DNA from: Vicinamibacterales bacterium
GTDB taxonomy: Bacteria; Acidobacteriota; Vicinamibacteria; Vicinamibacterales; 2-12-FULL-66-21
Assembly (NCBI GenBank): GCA_036496585.1
Contig: DASXLB010000043.1
Span: 1 to 64,000, forward strand
Direction of reading: 5' to 3'
DNA length: 64,000 bases
The notes beneath the pieces were generated by a model. That model ran no database searches. It saw only the letters and a list, made by a program, of their open reading frames with translations, and was not told the DNA's origin. This document shows positions 16,224 through 24,505 of this stretch, one piece after another (within the stretch, counting starts at the first letter, position 1; every line of letters starts with the position of its first letter). A program made the translations under genes and the position numbers.

Positions 16224-18137
16224 GTGGTCTCTGCGCTCTTCGTGCTGGCGCAGCTCGTAATCGGCGCTGCGCCGACTCCCGATCTCCACGCACCAATCGT
16301 CAGCGGACGCGTGATCGATGCCGACAGCGGACATCCGGTCGCCGGCGCGCTGGTCACGCCGTACGGGAGCGCGGTCGTTGCGCCCGGAACCGTCATCCTC
16401 ACCAACGGCACCGGCCAGTTCGCCATTCGCGGCCTGCGGGCCGGCTCGCTCGTGGTCATCGCGCGCAAGGGCGGCTACATCGACGCTGCACGCGGCCAGA
16501 CGCGGCCGGCCGGCGTATCGCTGCCGCTGCGCGTCGCCGCCGACGGGCGATACGCCGATATCGACGTGCGCATGTGGCGCCACGGCGTGATCACCGGAAC
16601 GGTGGTGGACGAGGGCGGCGACCCGGTGATCGGCGCTACCGTCCGCGCATATAAGGGTGTCAAGGCCGGCGGCCGCTCGACGTACAGCGAGTCCGGCAGC
16701 GCGACGACCGACGATCGAGGCGTGTACCGAATCGCGCAGCTCGTGCCCGGCAATTATCTCGTCGGGTTCGTCGTGAAACAGACATCGATCCCCGCCGACG
16801 TCATGGACGTCTTCTTCGGCGGCGCCTCCACCCGCGCCGAACGCGACGCGCTCGGCCGCGAGATGAAGTCGATCGATGCCGCCGTGGTGCCGGCGGGCTC
16901 GCGCTACGCCACATCGGTTGACGCGGTGACGATGCCCCTCGACCCCGGCACCGCCACGCCAACGTCGCGCGGCGACGGGTTCTTCGTGTATCCGACGATG
17001 TTCCATCCGTCGGCGCGCACGCCGGCCGAGGCCGCTCCCGTTGTCGTCCGCTCCGGGCTGGAGCGTGCCAACATCGACCTGCAGCTCCGCCTCGAGCGGA
17101 CCGTGCGCGTCAGCGGCATGCTCGTCGCGCCCGATGGTCTTGCGGCGCACGTGCCGGTGCGCCTGACGGCGGCCGGCGACGACACGATCGGTCCGCTCGA
17201 CGTCGCGGTCACCATGACCGATGCGACAGGGGCGTTCACGTTCGCGGGCGTCACGCCGGGACAGTACGTGCTTTCGGCCGTGCGGCTGCCCCGCCCGCCG
17301 CCCGATCCGCCCAACGACTCGACGATGACGATTCAGGCCGGCGCCGCGGCAATCGCCCCACGCCCGCCGCCCGCAAGCGCACTCGCCCCGCCGCCGCCCG
17401 TTCCTGCCGACGCCACCCTGTCGGCCCGATTGCCCATCGCTGTCGGCGAGGGAGACGTCACCGACGCGAACGTGCCGCTGCAGGAGGCGCCGCGCATGAG
17501 TGGGCGGCTGGAATTCGACGGCGTGGCGGATCCGCCCGATCCCACGCTGGTGGCAAACCTGCGGATACAGCTCGTTCCTTCTGACGGCTCGCCGGCCGGG
17601 GCGGGACTCGCACAGGAGAGCGGCCATCCCGACGGCTTCGGCGGCTTCACCACGGTGGGCGTTCCGTCCGGCCGCTACATCGTCCAGGTCAACGGCCTGC
17701 CGCTCCCCGGTTGGACGTTCAAAGGCGCCCAGTTCGAGGGCCGCGATCTCGCCGACACGCCGATCGACTTGACCAGGGACGTCACCGGCGTCGTGCTCTC
17801 GTTCACGGATCGCCCAGCCTCGATCGACGGCACCGTGCGCAGCGGTATGCGGCCAGATCCCGAGGCGGTCATCGCCGCGTATCCCGTTGACGAAGCCGCT
17901 TGGAGCGATGCCGGGCCGGCTGCCCGCCGGATCAAGGTGGCGCACGCCGCGGCCGATGGCACGTTCACGATCGCGAACGTGCCGGCCGGCGACTACTACG
18001 TGGTGGCCGTCACCGAAGATCCGCCAAGCTGGCAGGATCCGGCGCTGCTGCGCGCACTGGCACCGGCCGCGCGACAGGTTCGCGTCCTCGACGGGGGCCG
18101 TTCGGCGGTCACGCTGAGGACGGTGGCGGCGAAGTGA
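16224..18137 (+). CDS. Exported carboxypeptidase-regulatory-like (CarboxypepD_reg) protein, first of tandem pair
   Basis: A 637-residue protein beginning at GTG 16224 with a short signal peptide (VSALFVLAQLVIGAAP). It consists of serial transthyretin-like beta-sandwich domains: VSGRVIDADSGHPVAGALVT, ITGTVVDEGGDPVIGATVRA with TDDRGVYRIAQLVPGNYLVG, VSGMLVAPDGLAAHVPVRLT, and a last copy ending VPAGDYYVVAVTEDPPSWQD. These are carboxypeptidase-regulatory/Cna-B-like domains, common in large acidobacterial surface proteins. There is no TonB barrel and no peptidase domain. It overlaps the next gene by four bases (GTGA, 18134-18137), which encodes a paralog. The role is probably structural or binding at the cell surface. 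Confidence 0.8.
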   Translation: MVSALFVLAQLVIGAAPTPDLHAPIVSGRVIDADSGHPVAGALVTPYGSAVVAPGTVILTNGTGQFAIRGLRAGSLVVIARKGGYIDAARGQTRPAGVSLPLRVAADGRYADIDVRMWRHGVITGTVVDEGGDPVIGATVRAYKGVKAGGRSTYSESGSATTDDRGVYRIAQLVPGNYLVGFVVKQTSIPADVMDVFFGGASTRAERDALGREMKSIDAAVVPAGSRYATSVDAVTMPLDPGTATPTSRGDGFFVYPTMFHPSARTPAEAAPVVVRSGLERANIDLQLRLERTVRVSGMLVAPDGLAAHVPVRLTAAGDDTIGPLDVAVTMTDATGAFTFAGVTPGQYVLSAVRLPRPPPDPPNDSTMTIQAGAAAIAPRPPPASALAPPPPVPADATLSARLPIAVGEGDVTDANVPLQEAPRMSGRLEFDGVADPPDPTLVANLRIQLVPSDGSPAGAGLAQESGHPDGFGGFTTVGVPSGRYIVQVNGLPLPGWTFKGAQFEGRDLADTPIDLTRDVTGVVLSFTDRPASIDGTVRSGMRPDPEAVIAAYPVDEAAWSDAGPAARRIKVAHAAADGTFTIANVPAGDYYVVAVTEDPPSWQDPALLRALAPAARQVRVLDGGRSAVTLRTVAAK

Positions 18138-19846
18138 GACGCGCGGCGCTGCTGGCGCTCGCCGCCAGTCTGCCTTTCACGACCAGCGTGGCGGCGCAGC
18201 CATCGCGCGATGCGCGGCGTCCTGCGACGGGAGCGGCCGTGCTCACCGGCACCATCGTCAGCGATGAGTTCACGCCACATCCGATCCGCCACGCGCGCGT
18301 CGTGTGCGCCGCCTCGGACCGGCCCGCCTCGGTGACCGCGATCACCGACGAGCAGGGCCGCTTCACCTGCGCGCGGCTGCCGGCGGGACGCTACGTCATC
18401 AGCGTCACGCGCGACGGCTGGGTGGGCGCCGCGTACGGCGCCGCCCGCCCGCTTCGACCCGGATCGGCGGTTCCCCTCGCCGACGGGCAACGCGCCGACG
18501 TCGTCCTTCGCATGGTCCGCGGCGCTGTGATTACCGGGACGGTGCTCGACGAACGAGGTCAGCCGGCGGCCGGCGCGAGCGTCGTGGCGCTGCGGGCGAC
18601 GACGATCGAGGGTCAGCGCCGGATGATCGCGACCGGATCTGCGGGACTCACCGACGATCGCGGCGTCTACCGGATCTATGGGCTGGCGCCCGGCGACTAC
18701 TTCGTCAGCGCGGGTCCGTCCGGGTCGGCGCTTTCGCTCCAGGACGCGCTGACGGCGCAGAGTGACGGTCGCGAACGCCACGTTGCCCTGGCCTCCACCT
18801 ATTACCCCGGCACGGCCGTTCCTCTAGAGGCCGCGCCGATCCACCTCGCCGCCAGCGAGGAACGTACGGACGTCGATTTCGCGCTGGAGATCGTGCCGTC
18901 GGCGCAGGTCGACGGAACGCTGATGATGCCCGACGGCACGGCGCCGCCGCCGGCGGCGCAACTGTCGCTCGTGCCGGGCGGCGCAGCGGCCATCGAGGGT
19001 CTGGCGTTCGCCGGGCTGAAGACGACGCGGCCCGACAGCCAGGGTGTCTTCTCGTTCAGCGGCGTCGTGCCCGGCGAGTACACGCTGCTCGCGCGGCTGG
19101 CGGCAACGCCGGTGCTCTGGGCGTCGACGCAGATCGTGGTGCAGGGGGATCCGGTATCGGGCCTGGCGCTCGCGCTCCAGCCCGCATTGTCGATCGCCGG
19201 AACGGTGAGGCTCGAGGGGTCCGAAGGCTCCCGGCCGCCGTTCGGCCTCGGATCGATCCGGATCGTGTGCGAACCGGTTCAGGCGCTTGGGGACATCGGC
19301 CTTGCACCGGACGCCGTGCTGGTCGACGCCGACGGGCGCTTCGTCGTCCGCGGCGTCGTGCCCGGACGCTACCGACTCCTTGCCGCGCTTCCGGCGGCGG
19401 CGAAGAAAGGCGGTTGGATTCAGCGGGCCGGCGTCATCAACGGCGCCGACACGCTCGACGTGCCGGCGGCTATCGCCCAGTCGGCCGGCGATGCATTCGT
19501 CACGCTGACCGATCGCGCCGCGCACCTTTCGGGCCGCCTGCCGGACAGCGATGGCACCGCGCCATCCGCCACCACCGTCGTGCTGTTCCCCACCGACCCG
19601 GCGCTGCGCGTGCCGCGATCGCGCCGGATCCAGGCGGTGCGCGCCGACGCCGCAGGCGCGTTCGCCTTCGACGGCCTTCCGCCAGGCGACTATCTCATCG
19701 CGCTCGCGGAAGATGTCGAGCCAGGCGAGTGGCAGGACCCGGCGTTCCTGGCGCGGCTCGTGTCAGGCGCGGTGGCTGTCGCGCTCGGCGAAGGCGAATC
19801 GCGCACGGCAGTGCTGCGGCCGCGCATGGTCGCGGCCGTGAGGTGA
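18134..19846 (+). CDS. Exported carboxypeptidase-regulatory-like protein, second of tandem pair
   Basis: A 570-residue paralog of the preceding protein. The GTG at 18134 overlaps the previous stop (GTGA) and begins a signal peptide (RRAALLALAASLPFTTSVAA). Repeats match those of its neighbour: LTGTIVSDEFTPHPIRHARV, then ITGTVLDERGQPAAGASVVA with TDDRGVYRIYGLAPGDYFVS, and a final domain ending PPGDYLIALAEDVEPGEWQD. The parallel endings (GDY, then W-Q-D-P-A) show that the two genes arose by tandem duplication. The frame remains open upstream to 17900, but that part is out-of-frame shadow of the first gene. The stop again forms GTGA (19843-19846) with the following esterase frame. Confidence 0.8.
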   Translation: MRRAALLALAASLPFTTSVAAQPSRDARRPATGAAVLTGTIVSDEFTPHPIRHARVVCAASDRPASVTAITDEQGRFTCARLPAGRYVISVTRDGWVGAAYGAARPLRPGSAVPLADGQRADVVLRMVRGAVITGTVLDERGQPAAGASVVALRATTIEGQRRMIATGSAGLTDDRGVYRIYGLAPGDYFVSAGPSGSALSLQDALTAQSDGRERHVALASTYYPGTAVPLEAAPIHLAASEERTDVDFALEIVPSAQVDGTLMMPDGTAPPPAAQLSLVPGGAAAIEGLAFAGLKTTRPDSQGVFSFSGVVPGEYTLLARLAATPVLWASTQIVVQGDPVSGLALALQPALSIAGTVRLEGSEGSRPPFGLGSIRIVCEPVQALGDIGLAPDAVLVDADGRFVVRGVVPGRYRLLAALPAAAKKGGWIQRAGVINGADTLDVPAAIAQSAGDAFVTLTDRAAHLSGRLPDSDGTAPSATTVVLFPTDPALRVPRSRRIQAVRADAAGAFAFDGLPPGDYLIALAEDVEPGEWQDPAFLARLVSGAVAVALGEGESRTAVLRPRMVAAVR

Positions 19847-19869
19847 TCCCGCTGCCGCGGGTCGACATC

Positions 19870-20508
19870 ATGCCCACGAACGACAACCCACACGCCGGCC
19901 AGCCGGCTCTCGTGCGCGGCCCACGACCGTCGGAGGCGCGTCTCGCGCTGATCATGGTTCACGGCCGCGGCGCGACGGCGCAGAGCATCCTGACGCTCGC
20001 CGACGAGTTCGAGCTGGAAGACGTCGCCTATGTGGCGCCGCAAGCCGCCGGCCACACCTGGTATCCGCACTCGTTTCTCGCGCCCATCGGGCAGAACGAG
20101 CCCGGCATCAGCTCGGGCCTCGCGGCGATCGCGGCGATCGTCGCGGCGCTGGAGCGCGACGGCATCGCCGCGGATCGAATCGGCCTGCTCGGATTCTCGC
20201 AGGGGGCGTGCCTCACGCTCGAGTACGCCGCACGGCACGCGCGACGCTACCGCGGCGTATTCGGATTGAGCGGCGGCCTGATCGGTCCGCCGGGCACGCC
20301 GCGCGACTACGCCGGATCGCTCGAAGGCACGCCGGTGCTGCTCGGCTGCAGCGACACCGACCCGCACATACCGCTCGAGCGCGTTCAGGAATCGACCGCC
20401 GTGCTCGGACGTCTGGGCGCCGCGGTCGACGAGCGCATCTATCCGGGCATGGTGCATCTCGTCAACGCCGACGAGATCGCGGCCGTCCTGGCGATCCTCC
20501 GCGCGTAG
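19870..20508 (+). CDS. Phospholipase/carboxylesterase-type alpha/beta hydrolase
   Basis: A 212-residue alpha/beta hydrolase of the phospholipase/carboxylesterase (YpfH/Abhydrolase_2) family, normal length. It has the oxyanion segment MVHGRGATAQS, the nucleophile elbow GFSQG with Ser110, the acid in CSDTDPHIP (Asp164) and the catalytic His196 in GMVHLV. The family cleaves short-chain carboxylic esters; the substrate here is unknown. There is no signal peptide, so it is cytoplasmic. An in-frame GTG at 19843 would overlap the upstream stop as GTGA and add nine residues, so the true start may be there; ATG 19870 was chosen because homology begins right after it. Confidence 0.88.
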   Translation: MPTNDNPHAGQPALVRGPRPSEARLALIMVHGRGATAQSILTLADEFELEDVAYVAPQAAGHTWYPHSFLAPIGQNEPGISSGLAAIAAIVAALERDGIAADRIGLLGFSQGACLTLEYAARHARRYRGVFGLSGGLIGPPGTPRDYAGSLEGTPVLLGCSDTDPHIPLERVQESTAVLGRLGAAVDERIYPGMVHLVNADEIAAVLAILRA

Positions 20509-20521
20509 CGCGCGGCGCGGC

Positions 20522-21073
20522 TTACGGCGCCGCCGGCGACCGCGCCGCGAGCAGCAGCTCGATCGCGTCGGCCAGGTGCTCGTCGGCGATATGGTGATCG
20601 CCGCGCGCGACGCGGAGTTCGTGCGCCTTCATCAGCACGTCGACGTCGCGCAATCCGGCGGGCGTCTCGAACTTGTAGCAGGCCAGCTCCACTTTCAGAC
20701 CGTTCGGGTCGTGCAGGTAGATCGAGTCCATGAAGCCGCGATCGCGCTGGATGAACTCGACGCCGCGTGCCTGAAGCCGCGCCGGCGCTTGCTGGAAGGT
20801 GGCGCGCGACACATTGAACGCGACGTGCTCGACGCAGCCGATCTCCCTGGGCGCGTGGCGGCCGGCGTCTTCGCGCGATTCGTTGGTGAACACCGTCAGC
20901 AGCCGGCCGTCGCCGGGATCGAAGTAGAGATGATTCTCGTCGGGCTTGCCGAGATTGGGCTGCTCGAACACGAACGGCATGCCGAGCGTCCCATGCCAGA
21001 AATCGATGGCGCTCTGCTTGGTCGATCCGACGAGCGTGATGTGGTGCAGACCCTGGACCTGGATCTTCTTCAC
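20522..21073 (-). CDS. VOC (glyoxalase/ring-cleavage dioxygenase-like) metalloprotein
   Basis: A 183-residue protein of the vicinal-oxygen-chelate superfamily. The GTG start at 21073 has AGGAGT seven bases upstream. It opens GLHHITLVGSTKQSAIDFWH and continues with LGMPFVFEQPN; the second beta-alpha-beta-beta-beta unit has CVEHVAFNVSRATFQQ and ends in DPNGLKVELACY. Candidate metal ligands are a histidine in HHITL, the histidine in VEHVAF and the glutamate in KVELACY. The pattern is closest to ring-cleaving dioxygenase/glyoxalase relatives; the substrate cannot be read. The C-terminal ~45 residues form a helical extension rich in D/E/H. Upstream lie the tandem repeats and inverted repeat. Confidence 0.82.
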   Translation of the reverse strand: MKKIQVQGLHHITLVGSTKQSAIDFWHGTLGMPFVFEQPNLGKPDENHLYFDPGDGRLLTVFTNESREDAGRHAPREIGCVEHVAFNVSRATFQQAPARLQARGVEFIQRDRGFMDSIYLHDPNGLKVELACYKFETPAGLRDVDVLMKAHELRVARGDHHIADEHLADAIELLLAARSPAAP

Positions 21074-21094
21074 GGGGAGACTCCTGAATAGGGA

Positions 21095-21136
21095 CAGTGG
21101 GCCGTGGTCAGTGGGCCGTGGTCAGTAGGCCGTGGG
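21095..21136. repeat. Three 14-base tandem repeats
   Basis: Two identical copies of CAGTGGGCCGTGGT (21095-21108, 21109-21122) followed by a diverged copy CAGTAGGCCGTGGG (21123-21136). The array ends about 20 bases before the long inverted repeat and begins about 20 bases upstream of the VOC start codon. Confidence 0.85.
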
Positions 21137-21155
21137 CGGGGCGATCGACCGTCGT

Positions 21156-21237
21156 ATCCGCCCGGCAGCGCCGCCGCCATCCCAGCGCTGGATGCGCCGG
21201 CTGCGAGTGATGGCGGCGCCATGGCTGCCGGGCGGAT
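21156..21237. repeat. Long imperfect inverted repeat (hairpin, REP/BIME-like)
   Basis: The left arm (21156-21181) and right arm (21209-21237) are reverse complements over about 24 positions, interrupted by a three-base bulge (CATG region near 21220). The outer ends share ATCCGCCCGGCAGC and GCTGCCGGGCGGAT. The 27-base spacer itself contains the palindrome CCAGCGCTGG. RNA from either strand would fold into a very stable hairpin. It may be a REP/BIME-like extragenic palindrome, a small non-autonomous element, or a 3' mRNA stabiliser for the upstream dehydratase-dehydrogenase operon. No T tract follows, so a classic intrinsic terminator is unlikely. Confidence 0.8.
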
Positions 21238-21415
21238 GCGGAAGATCCGTCAGAGCAAACCACCGGCCGCAAAGGCGCCGCGAATCCCGCCGGAAAACCG
21301 GGCGTCTGCATCGGCGGCAGGCGTTCCGTGGGCACAGGACTGTGATTTGGCACACCGTCCTGGACGTGTGCGCGTGTGACGCAGGCGCTCACGGCTCTGG
21401 CGCGCACCACGGCGG

Positions 21416-22855
21416 TCACGGCGCGATGTAGGTGGTCTTCACGGTGGTGTAGAACTCCGCCGCATAGCGTCCCTGCTCGCGCGGACCATAGCTCGACGCC
21501 TTGCGTCCGCCAAATGGCACGTGATAGTCGACGCCCGCCGTCGGCAGGTTCACCATCACCATCCCGAACTGAGCGTGGCGCTTGAAATGCGACGCGTGCT
21601 TGAGCGACGTCGTGACGATCCCGGCCGACAGCCCGGTGTCGGTGTCGTTGGCGATGGCCAGCGCCTCGTCGTAGTCCGCGGCGCGGATCACGCACGCCAC
21701 CGGACCGAAGATCTCTTCGCGGGCGATGCGCATGCTGTTGGTCGCCTCGACGAACAGCGCCGGCGACATGTAATAGCCCTCGGTCGCGCGGGCCACGCGT
21801 GCGCCGCCGGTCGCCAGCCGCGCGCCTTCCTTCTGGCCGACCGCGACATATTCGAGATCGGCCTCGAGCTGCGGCTGGTGGACGACCGGCCCGACTTCTG
21901 TCCCGGCGCCAAGCGCATGGTCGACTTTCAGCGCCTCCAGCCGCTTCGTCAGCGATTCGACGAAGCGATCGTGGATGCCGGCCGTGACGATCAGCCGTGA
22001 AGATGCGGTGCAGCGCTGGCCGGTCGAAAAATACGCGCCGTTGAGCGCCACGCCGACCGCCGTCGCCAGATCCGCGTCGTCGAGCACGACGAGCGGGTTC
22101 TTGCTGCCCATCTCGAGCTGGAACTTCGCCATCCGGGCGACGGCCTTCTGCGCGATCGACTTCCCCATGTCCATCGAGCCGGTGAAGCTGATCGCCGTCA
22201 CGTCTGGATGGGTGACGATCGTGTCGCCGACGGTGCCGCCCGAGCCGATCACCAGATTGAAGACGCCGGGCGGCAGACCCGCCCGGGCGAGCAGATCGGC
22301 CAGGGCCCACGCGCATCCCGGAGTCCAGGAGGCGGGCTTGAACACGACGGTGTTACCGAATGCCAGCGCCGGCGCGATCTTCCAGGCCGGGATCGCGATC
22401 GGAAAATTCCACGGGGTGATCAGGCCGACGACGCCGAGCGGCTCGCGGGTGATCTCGACCTCGACACCCGGGCGCACCGACGGCAGCGTCTCGCCGGCAA
22501 GCCGCAGCACTTCTCCGGCGAAGAACTTGAAGATCTGACCGGCGCGCACGGTTTCGCCGATCCCTTCCGGCAGGGTCTTTCCCTCTTCGCGCGACAGCAG
22601 GCGCCCGATGTCGTCCTTGCGCGCGAGAATGTCGGATCCGACCCGGTCGAGCACGTTGGCGCGCTCCTGGATCGACCCGGTCGACCAGGCCGGAAACGCC
22701 TTCACCGCCGCGGCGATCGCCGCGCGCGCCTGGGCGGCATCGGCCTGCGCATATTCGCCGATGACGTCGGAGAGATCCGAAGGATTGCGGTTCTCGGCCC
22801 AGGTCTTCCCCGCGACCCACTCGCCGTCGATGTAGTTGCTGAACTGCTCGGTCAT
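21416..22855 (-). CDS. Aldehyde dehydrogenase, probable 2-oxoglutarate semialdehyde dehydrogenase
   Basis: A 479-residue NAD(P)-dependent aldehyde dehydrogenase of standard length. Landmarks: the substrate/cofactor segment GLITPWNFPIAIPAWKIAPA, the cofactor-binding ISFTGSMDMG (around 223-231), the general base Glu248 in QLEMGSKNP and the catalytic Cys282 in STGQRCTASS. The start ATG (22855) overlaps the stop of the upstream sugar-acid dehydratase gene as ATGA, so both are made together. In that context the best assignment is 2,5-dioxopentanoate (alpha-ketoglutarate semialdehyde) dehydrogenase, which forms 2-oxoglutarate in non-phosphorylative pentose or sugar-acid oxidation. The enzyme class is certain; the exact substrate is inferred from the partner. 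Confidence 0.9.
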   Translation of the reverse strand: MTEQFSNYIDGEWVAGKTWAENRNPSDLSDVIGEYAQADAAQARAAIAAAVKAFPAWSTGSIQERANVLDRVGSDILARKDDIGRLLSREEGKTLPEGIGETVRAGQIFKFFAGEVLRLAGETLPSVRPGVEVEITREPLGVVGLITPWNFPIAIPAWKIAPALAFGNTVVFKPASWTPGCAWALADLLARAGLPPGVFNLVIGSGGTVGDTIVTHPDVTAISFTGSMDMGKSIAQKAVARMAKFQLEMGSKNPLVVLDDADLATAVGVALNGAYFSTGQRCTASSRLIVTAGIHDRFVESLTKRLEALKVDHALGAGTEVGPVVHQPQLEADLEYVAVGQKEGARLATGGARVARATEGYYMSPALFVEATNSMRIAREEIFGPVACVIRAADYDEALAIANDTDTGLSAGIVTTSLKHASHFKRHAQFGMVMVNLPTAGVDYHVPFGGRKASSYGPREQGRYAAEFYTTVKTTYIAP

Positions 22856-24036
22856 GTCTGCAGTAATCCTCGTCGTGCCAGATTGGTCATCAGCGCCGCC
22901 GTCCCGAACGTCCACGGCGCAATATCGTCCGTGTGGTTCACGCGGTTGACGAGCGTGCCGAGCGACGGTGTCGCCACTTCGACAATGTCCCCGACCGCGT
23001 GGGTGAATCCCTTTCCCGGTCCGAAGCGATCGATGGTGGGCGCGAACATCGTCCCGAGAAACAGCATCATGCCATCCGGATACTGGTGATGCCGTCCCAT
23101 CGCGTGCTCGACCAGCTCGGTCGGGTCGCGGCTGATCTGGGCCATCGAGCTGTGCGCGGTGAAGCCGAACCCGTCGGGCCCCGTCACCTTCACCGTGAGC
23201 TCACAGCGCCGCACGGTGTCGAGGGTGAATCCCGCGTCGAAGAGCCGCAGGAACGGGCCGATCGCCGCGGCGGCGTTGTTGTCCTTGGCCTTGCCGAGCA
23301 GCAGCGCCGATCGCCCTTCGAAATCCCGGAGATTGACGTCGTTGCCAAGCGTCGCGCCGGCGATGCGTCCGCGGCTGTCGACCGCCAGCACGATCTCCGG
23401 CTCGGGGTTGTTCCATTCCGACTTGGGATGGATGCCGATGTCGGCGCCGGTGCCGACGGCGGACAGCGGCTGCGCCTTCGTGAAAATCTCGGCGTCGGGC
23501 CCGATCCCCACCTCGAGATATTGCGACCAGACCCCCTGCCGGATGAGCGCGTCCTTCACCGCTGCCGCCTGCGGCGAGCCCGGACGGATGTCACGGAGGT
23601 TCTCGCCGATGATCGAGACGATTGACGCTCGGATGGCCTCGGCCTTGCGGGCGTCGCCGCGCGCCTGCTCCTCGATGACGCGCTCGAGCAGGCTGGCCAC
23701 GAACGTCACGCCGCTCGCCTTGATCGCCTGCAGATCGCAAGGGGCCAGCAGCCGGGGCCGGCTCGGCTCATGCGACTCCGCCGCGGAATTCGCGAGGGCG
23801 TCGGCGACGGAGGCGATGCGCGTCAGGGATCCCGCGCTGCGGACCGCCAGCACCGGATCCTCCAGCTCCAGCAGCTGCGCGCAGGTCGGCGCGAGCCCCG
23901 AGAGGTCGAAGAGATCGCCGCCGCGCACGACAACGGGAGACGGTCCGCCGGCGTCGGGCAGCCAGGCACGCCCCACCAGCGTCGCGGATTCGGCGTCCCC
24001 AGGCAGGCAATCGACGGAACGTACCCAACGTGCCAC
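22852..24036 (-). CDS. Fumarylacetoacetate-hydrolase-family 2-keto-3-deoxy-sugar-acid dehydratase
   Basis: A 394-residue protein of the FAH family, the larger XylX-type group. Signature segments are ASGVTFVASLLERVIEEQAR near residues 110-130, PLSAVGTGADIGIHPKSEWN, PEPEIVLAVDSRGRIAG with the metal-binding acidic cluster, GNDVNLRDFEGRSALLLGKA, and a C-terminal PDGMMLFLGTMFAPT. Enzymes of this group dehydrate 2-keto-3-deoxy-pentonates to 2-oxoglutarate semialdehyde. The overlapping downstream aldehyde dehydrogenase supports this. GTG start at 24036, with TATTCT seven bases upstream. No transporter, sugar dehydrogenase or aldonate dehydratase is adjacent, so the inducing sugar cannot be told. Confidence 0.87.
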   Translation of the reverse strand: MARWVRSVDCLPGDAESATLVGRAWLPDAGGPSPVVVRGGDLFDLSGLAPTCAQLLELEDPVLAVRSAGSLTRIASVADALANSAAESHEPSRPRLLAPCDLQAIKASGVTFVASLLERVIEEQARGDARKAEAIRASIVSIIGENLRDIRPGSPQAAAVKDALIRQGVWSQYLEVGIGPDAEIFTKAQPLSAVGTGADIGIHPKSEWNNPEPEIVLAVDSRGRIAGATLGNDVNLRDFEGRSALLLGKAKDNNAAAAIGPFLRLFDAGFTLDTVRRCELTVKVTGPDGFGFTAHSSMAQISRDPTELVEHAMGRHHQYPDGMMLFLGTMFAPTIDRFGPGKGFTHAVGDIVEVATPSLGTLVNRVNHTDDIAPWTFGTAALMTNLARRGLLQT

Positions 24037-24043
24037 GCCTTCG

Positions 24044-24049
24044 AGAATA
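24044..24049 (-). promoter_or_regulatory. TANNNT -10-like box, 7 nt before GTG start
   Basis: On the minus strand TATTCT followed by CGAAGGC and the GTG at 24036 of the sugar-acid dehydratase. The spacing fits a leaderless transcript; AAGG in the spacer is at most a weak Shine-Dalgarno. Confidence 0.38.
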
Positions 24050-24117
24050 GTCGAGATGCGGGCCCGACGGAAAGGAGCGCGGGTGTCGACGGCCTGCTGA
24101 GCCGCCCCCCACGGGGG

Positions 24118-24504
24118 TCAGTGGATGACGATCCGTCCTTTGAGTGACGGGTTATCGGGGTCGTCGTGGTCGTGAAAGCCGCAGGTGCGGACGGTGATCA
24201 GATTCGCGGTTTCGCGGCGCTCCCCCGACGCGAGCAGCCCGACGGTGTTGATCTCGGGACAATCGGTGTGCTCGGGATGCGGGTCCGAAGCGATCTGGTG
24301 CGACCGGTTGTGGCTGTTGATGAAGAGGACGCGCGAGCCGGCGGTAATCGTCAGCTGCGACGGGGTGACGACACCCGCCGCAGAGATGACAATCTGATTC
24401 GGATTCTCCGGTGTCGTCGGCGTCGAGGGCGTGCTGCTGCCGCCGCCGCAGGTGCCAAGCGCCAGCGCCGCCGCGACCGAGGCGAGACGAGCCGTCCGCC
24501 GCAC
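24118..24504 (-). CDS. Cupredoxin-fold lipoprotein-like protein
   Basis: A 128-residue exported protein. The GTG at 24504 follows the stop of the upstream gene by one base. The signal (VRRTARLASVAAALALGTC) ends in a lipobox-like LGTC, so Cys19 may be lipidated, although Thr at -1 is unusual. A serine/threonine/proline linker leads to a plastocyanin-like domain (IVISAAGVVTPSQLTITAG, RVLFINSHNRSHQIASDPHP, TCGFHDHDDPDNPSLKGRIVIH). The order His...Cys...His resembles type-1 copper ligands: histidine in SHQIASD, TCGFHDH near the end. Probably a periplasmic copper or electron-transfer protein. It ends an operon with the outer-membrane barrel and the DUF1501/DUF1800 proteins. Confidence 0.78.
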   Translation of the reverse strand: MRRTARLASVAAALALGTCGGGSSTPSTPTTPENPNQIVISAAGVVTPSQLTITAGSRVLFINSHNRSHQIASDPHPEHTDCPEINTVGLLASGERRETANLITVRTCGFHDHDDPDNPSLKGRIVIH

Positions 24505-24505
24505 C

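Larger units (their letters stand above)
21074..21415. other. Intercistronic region with repeats between VOC and aldehyde dehydrogenase genes
   Basis: No gene. The region contains three 14-base tandem repeats (21095-21136) and a long imperfect inverted repeat (21156-21237), both listed separately. The remaining ~180 bases up to the dehydrogenase stop hold a weaker stem, AGGAC/GTCCT near 21340-21365, and nothing else recognisable. Confidence 0.55.

Noticed and set aside
20132..20160. Short GATCGCGGC repeats
   Set aside because: They lie inside the esterase gene and reflect alanine/isoleucine codons, not a repeat element.
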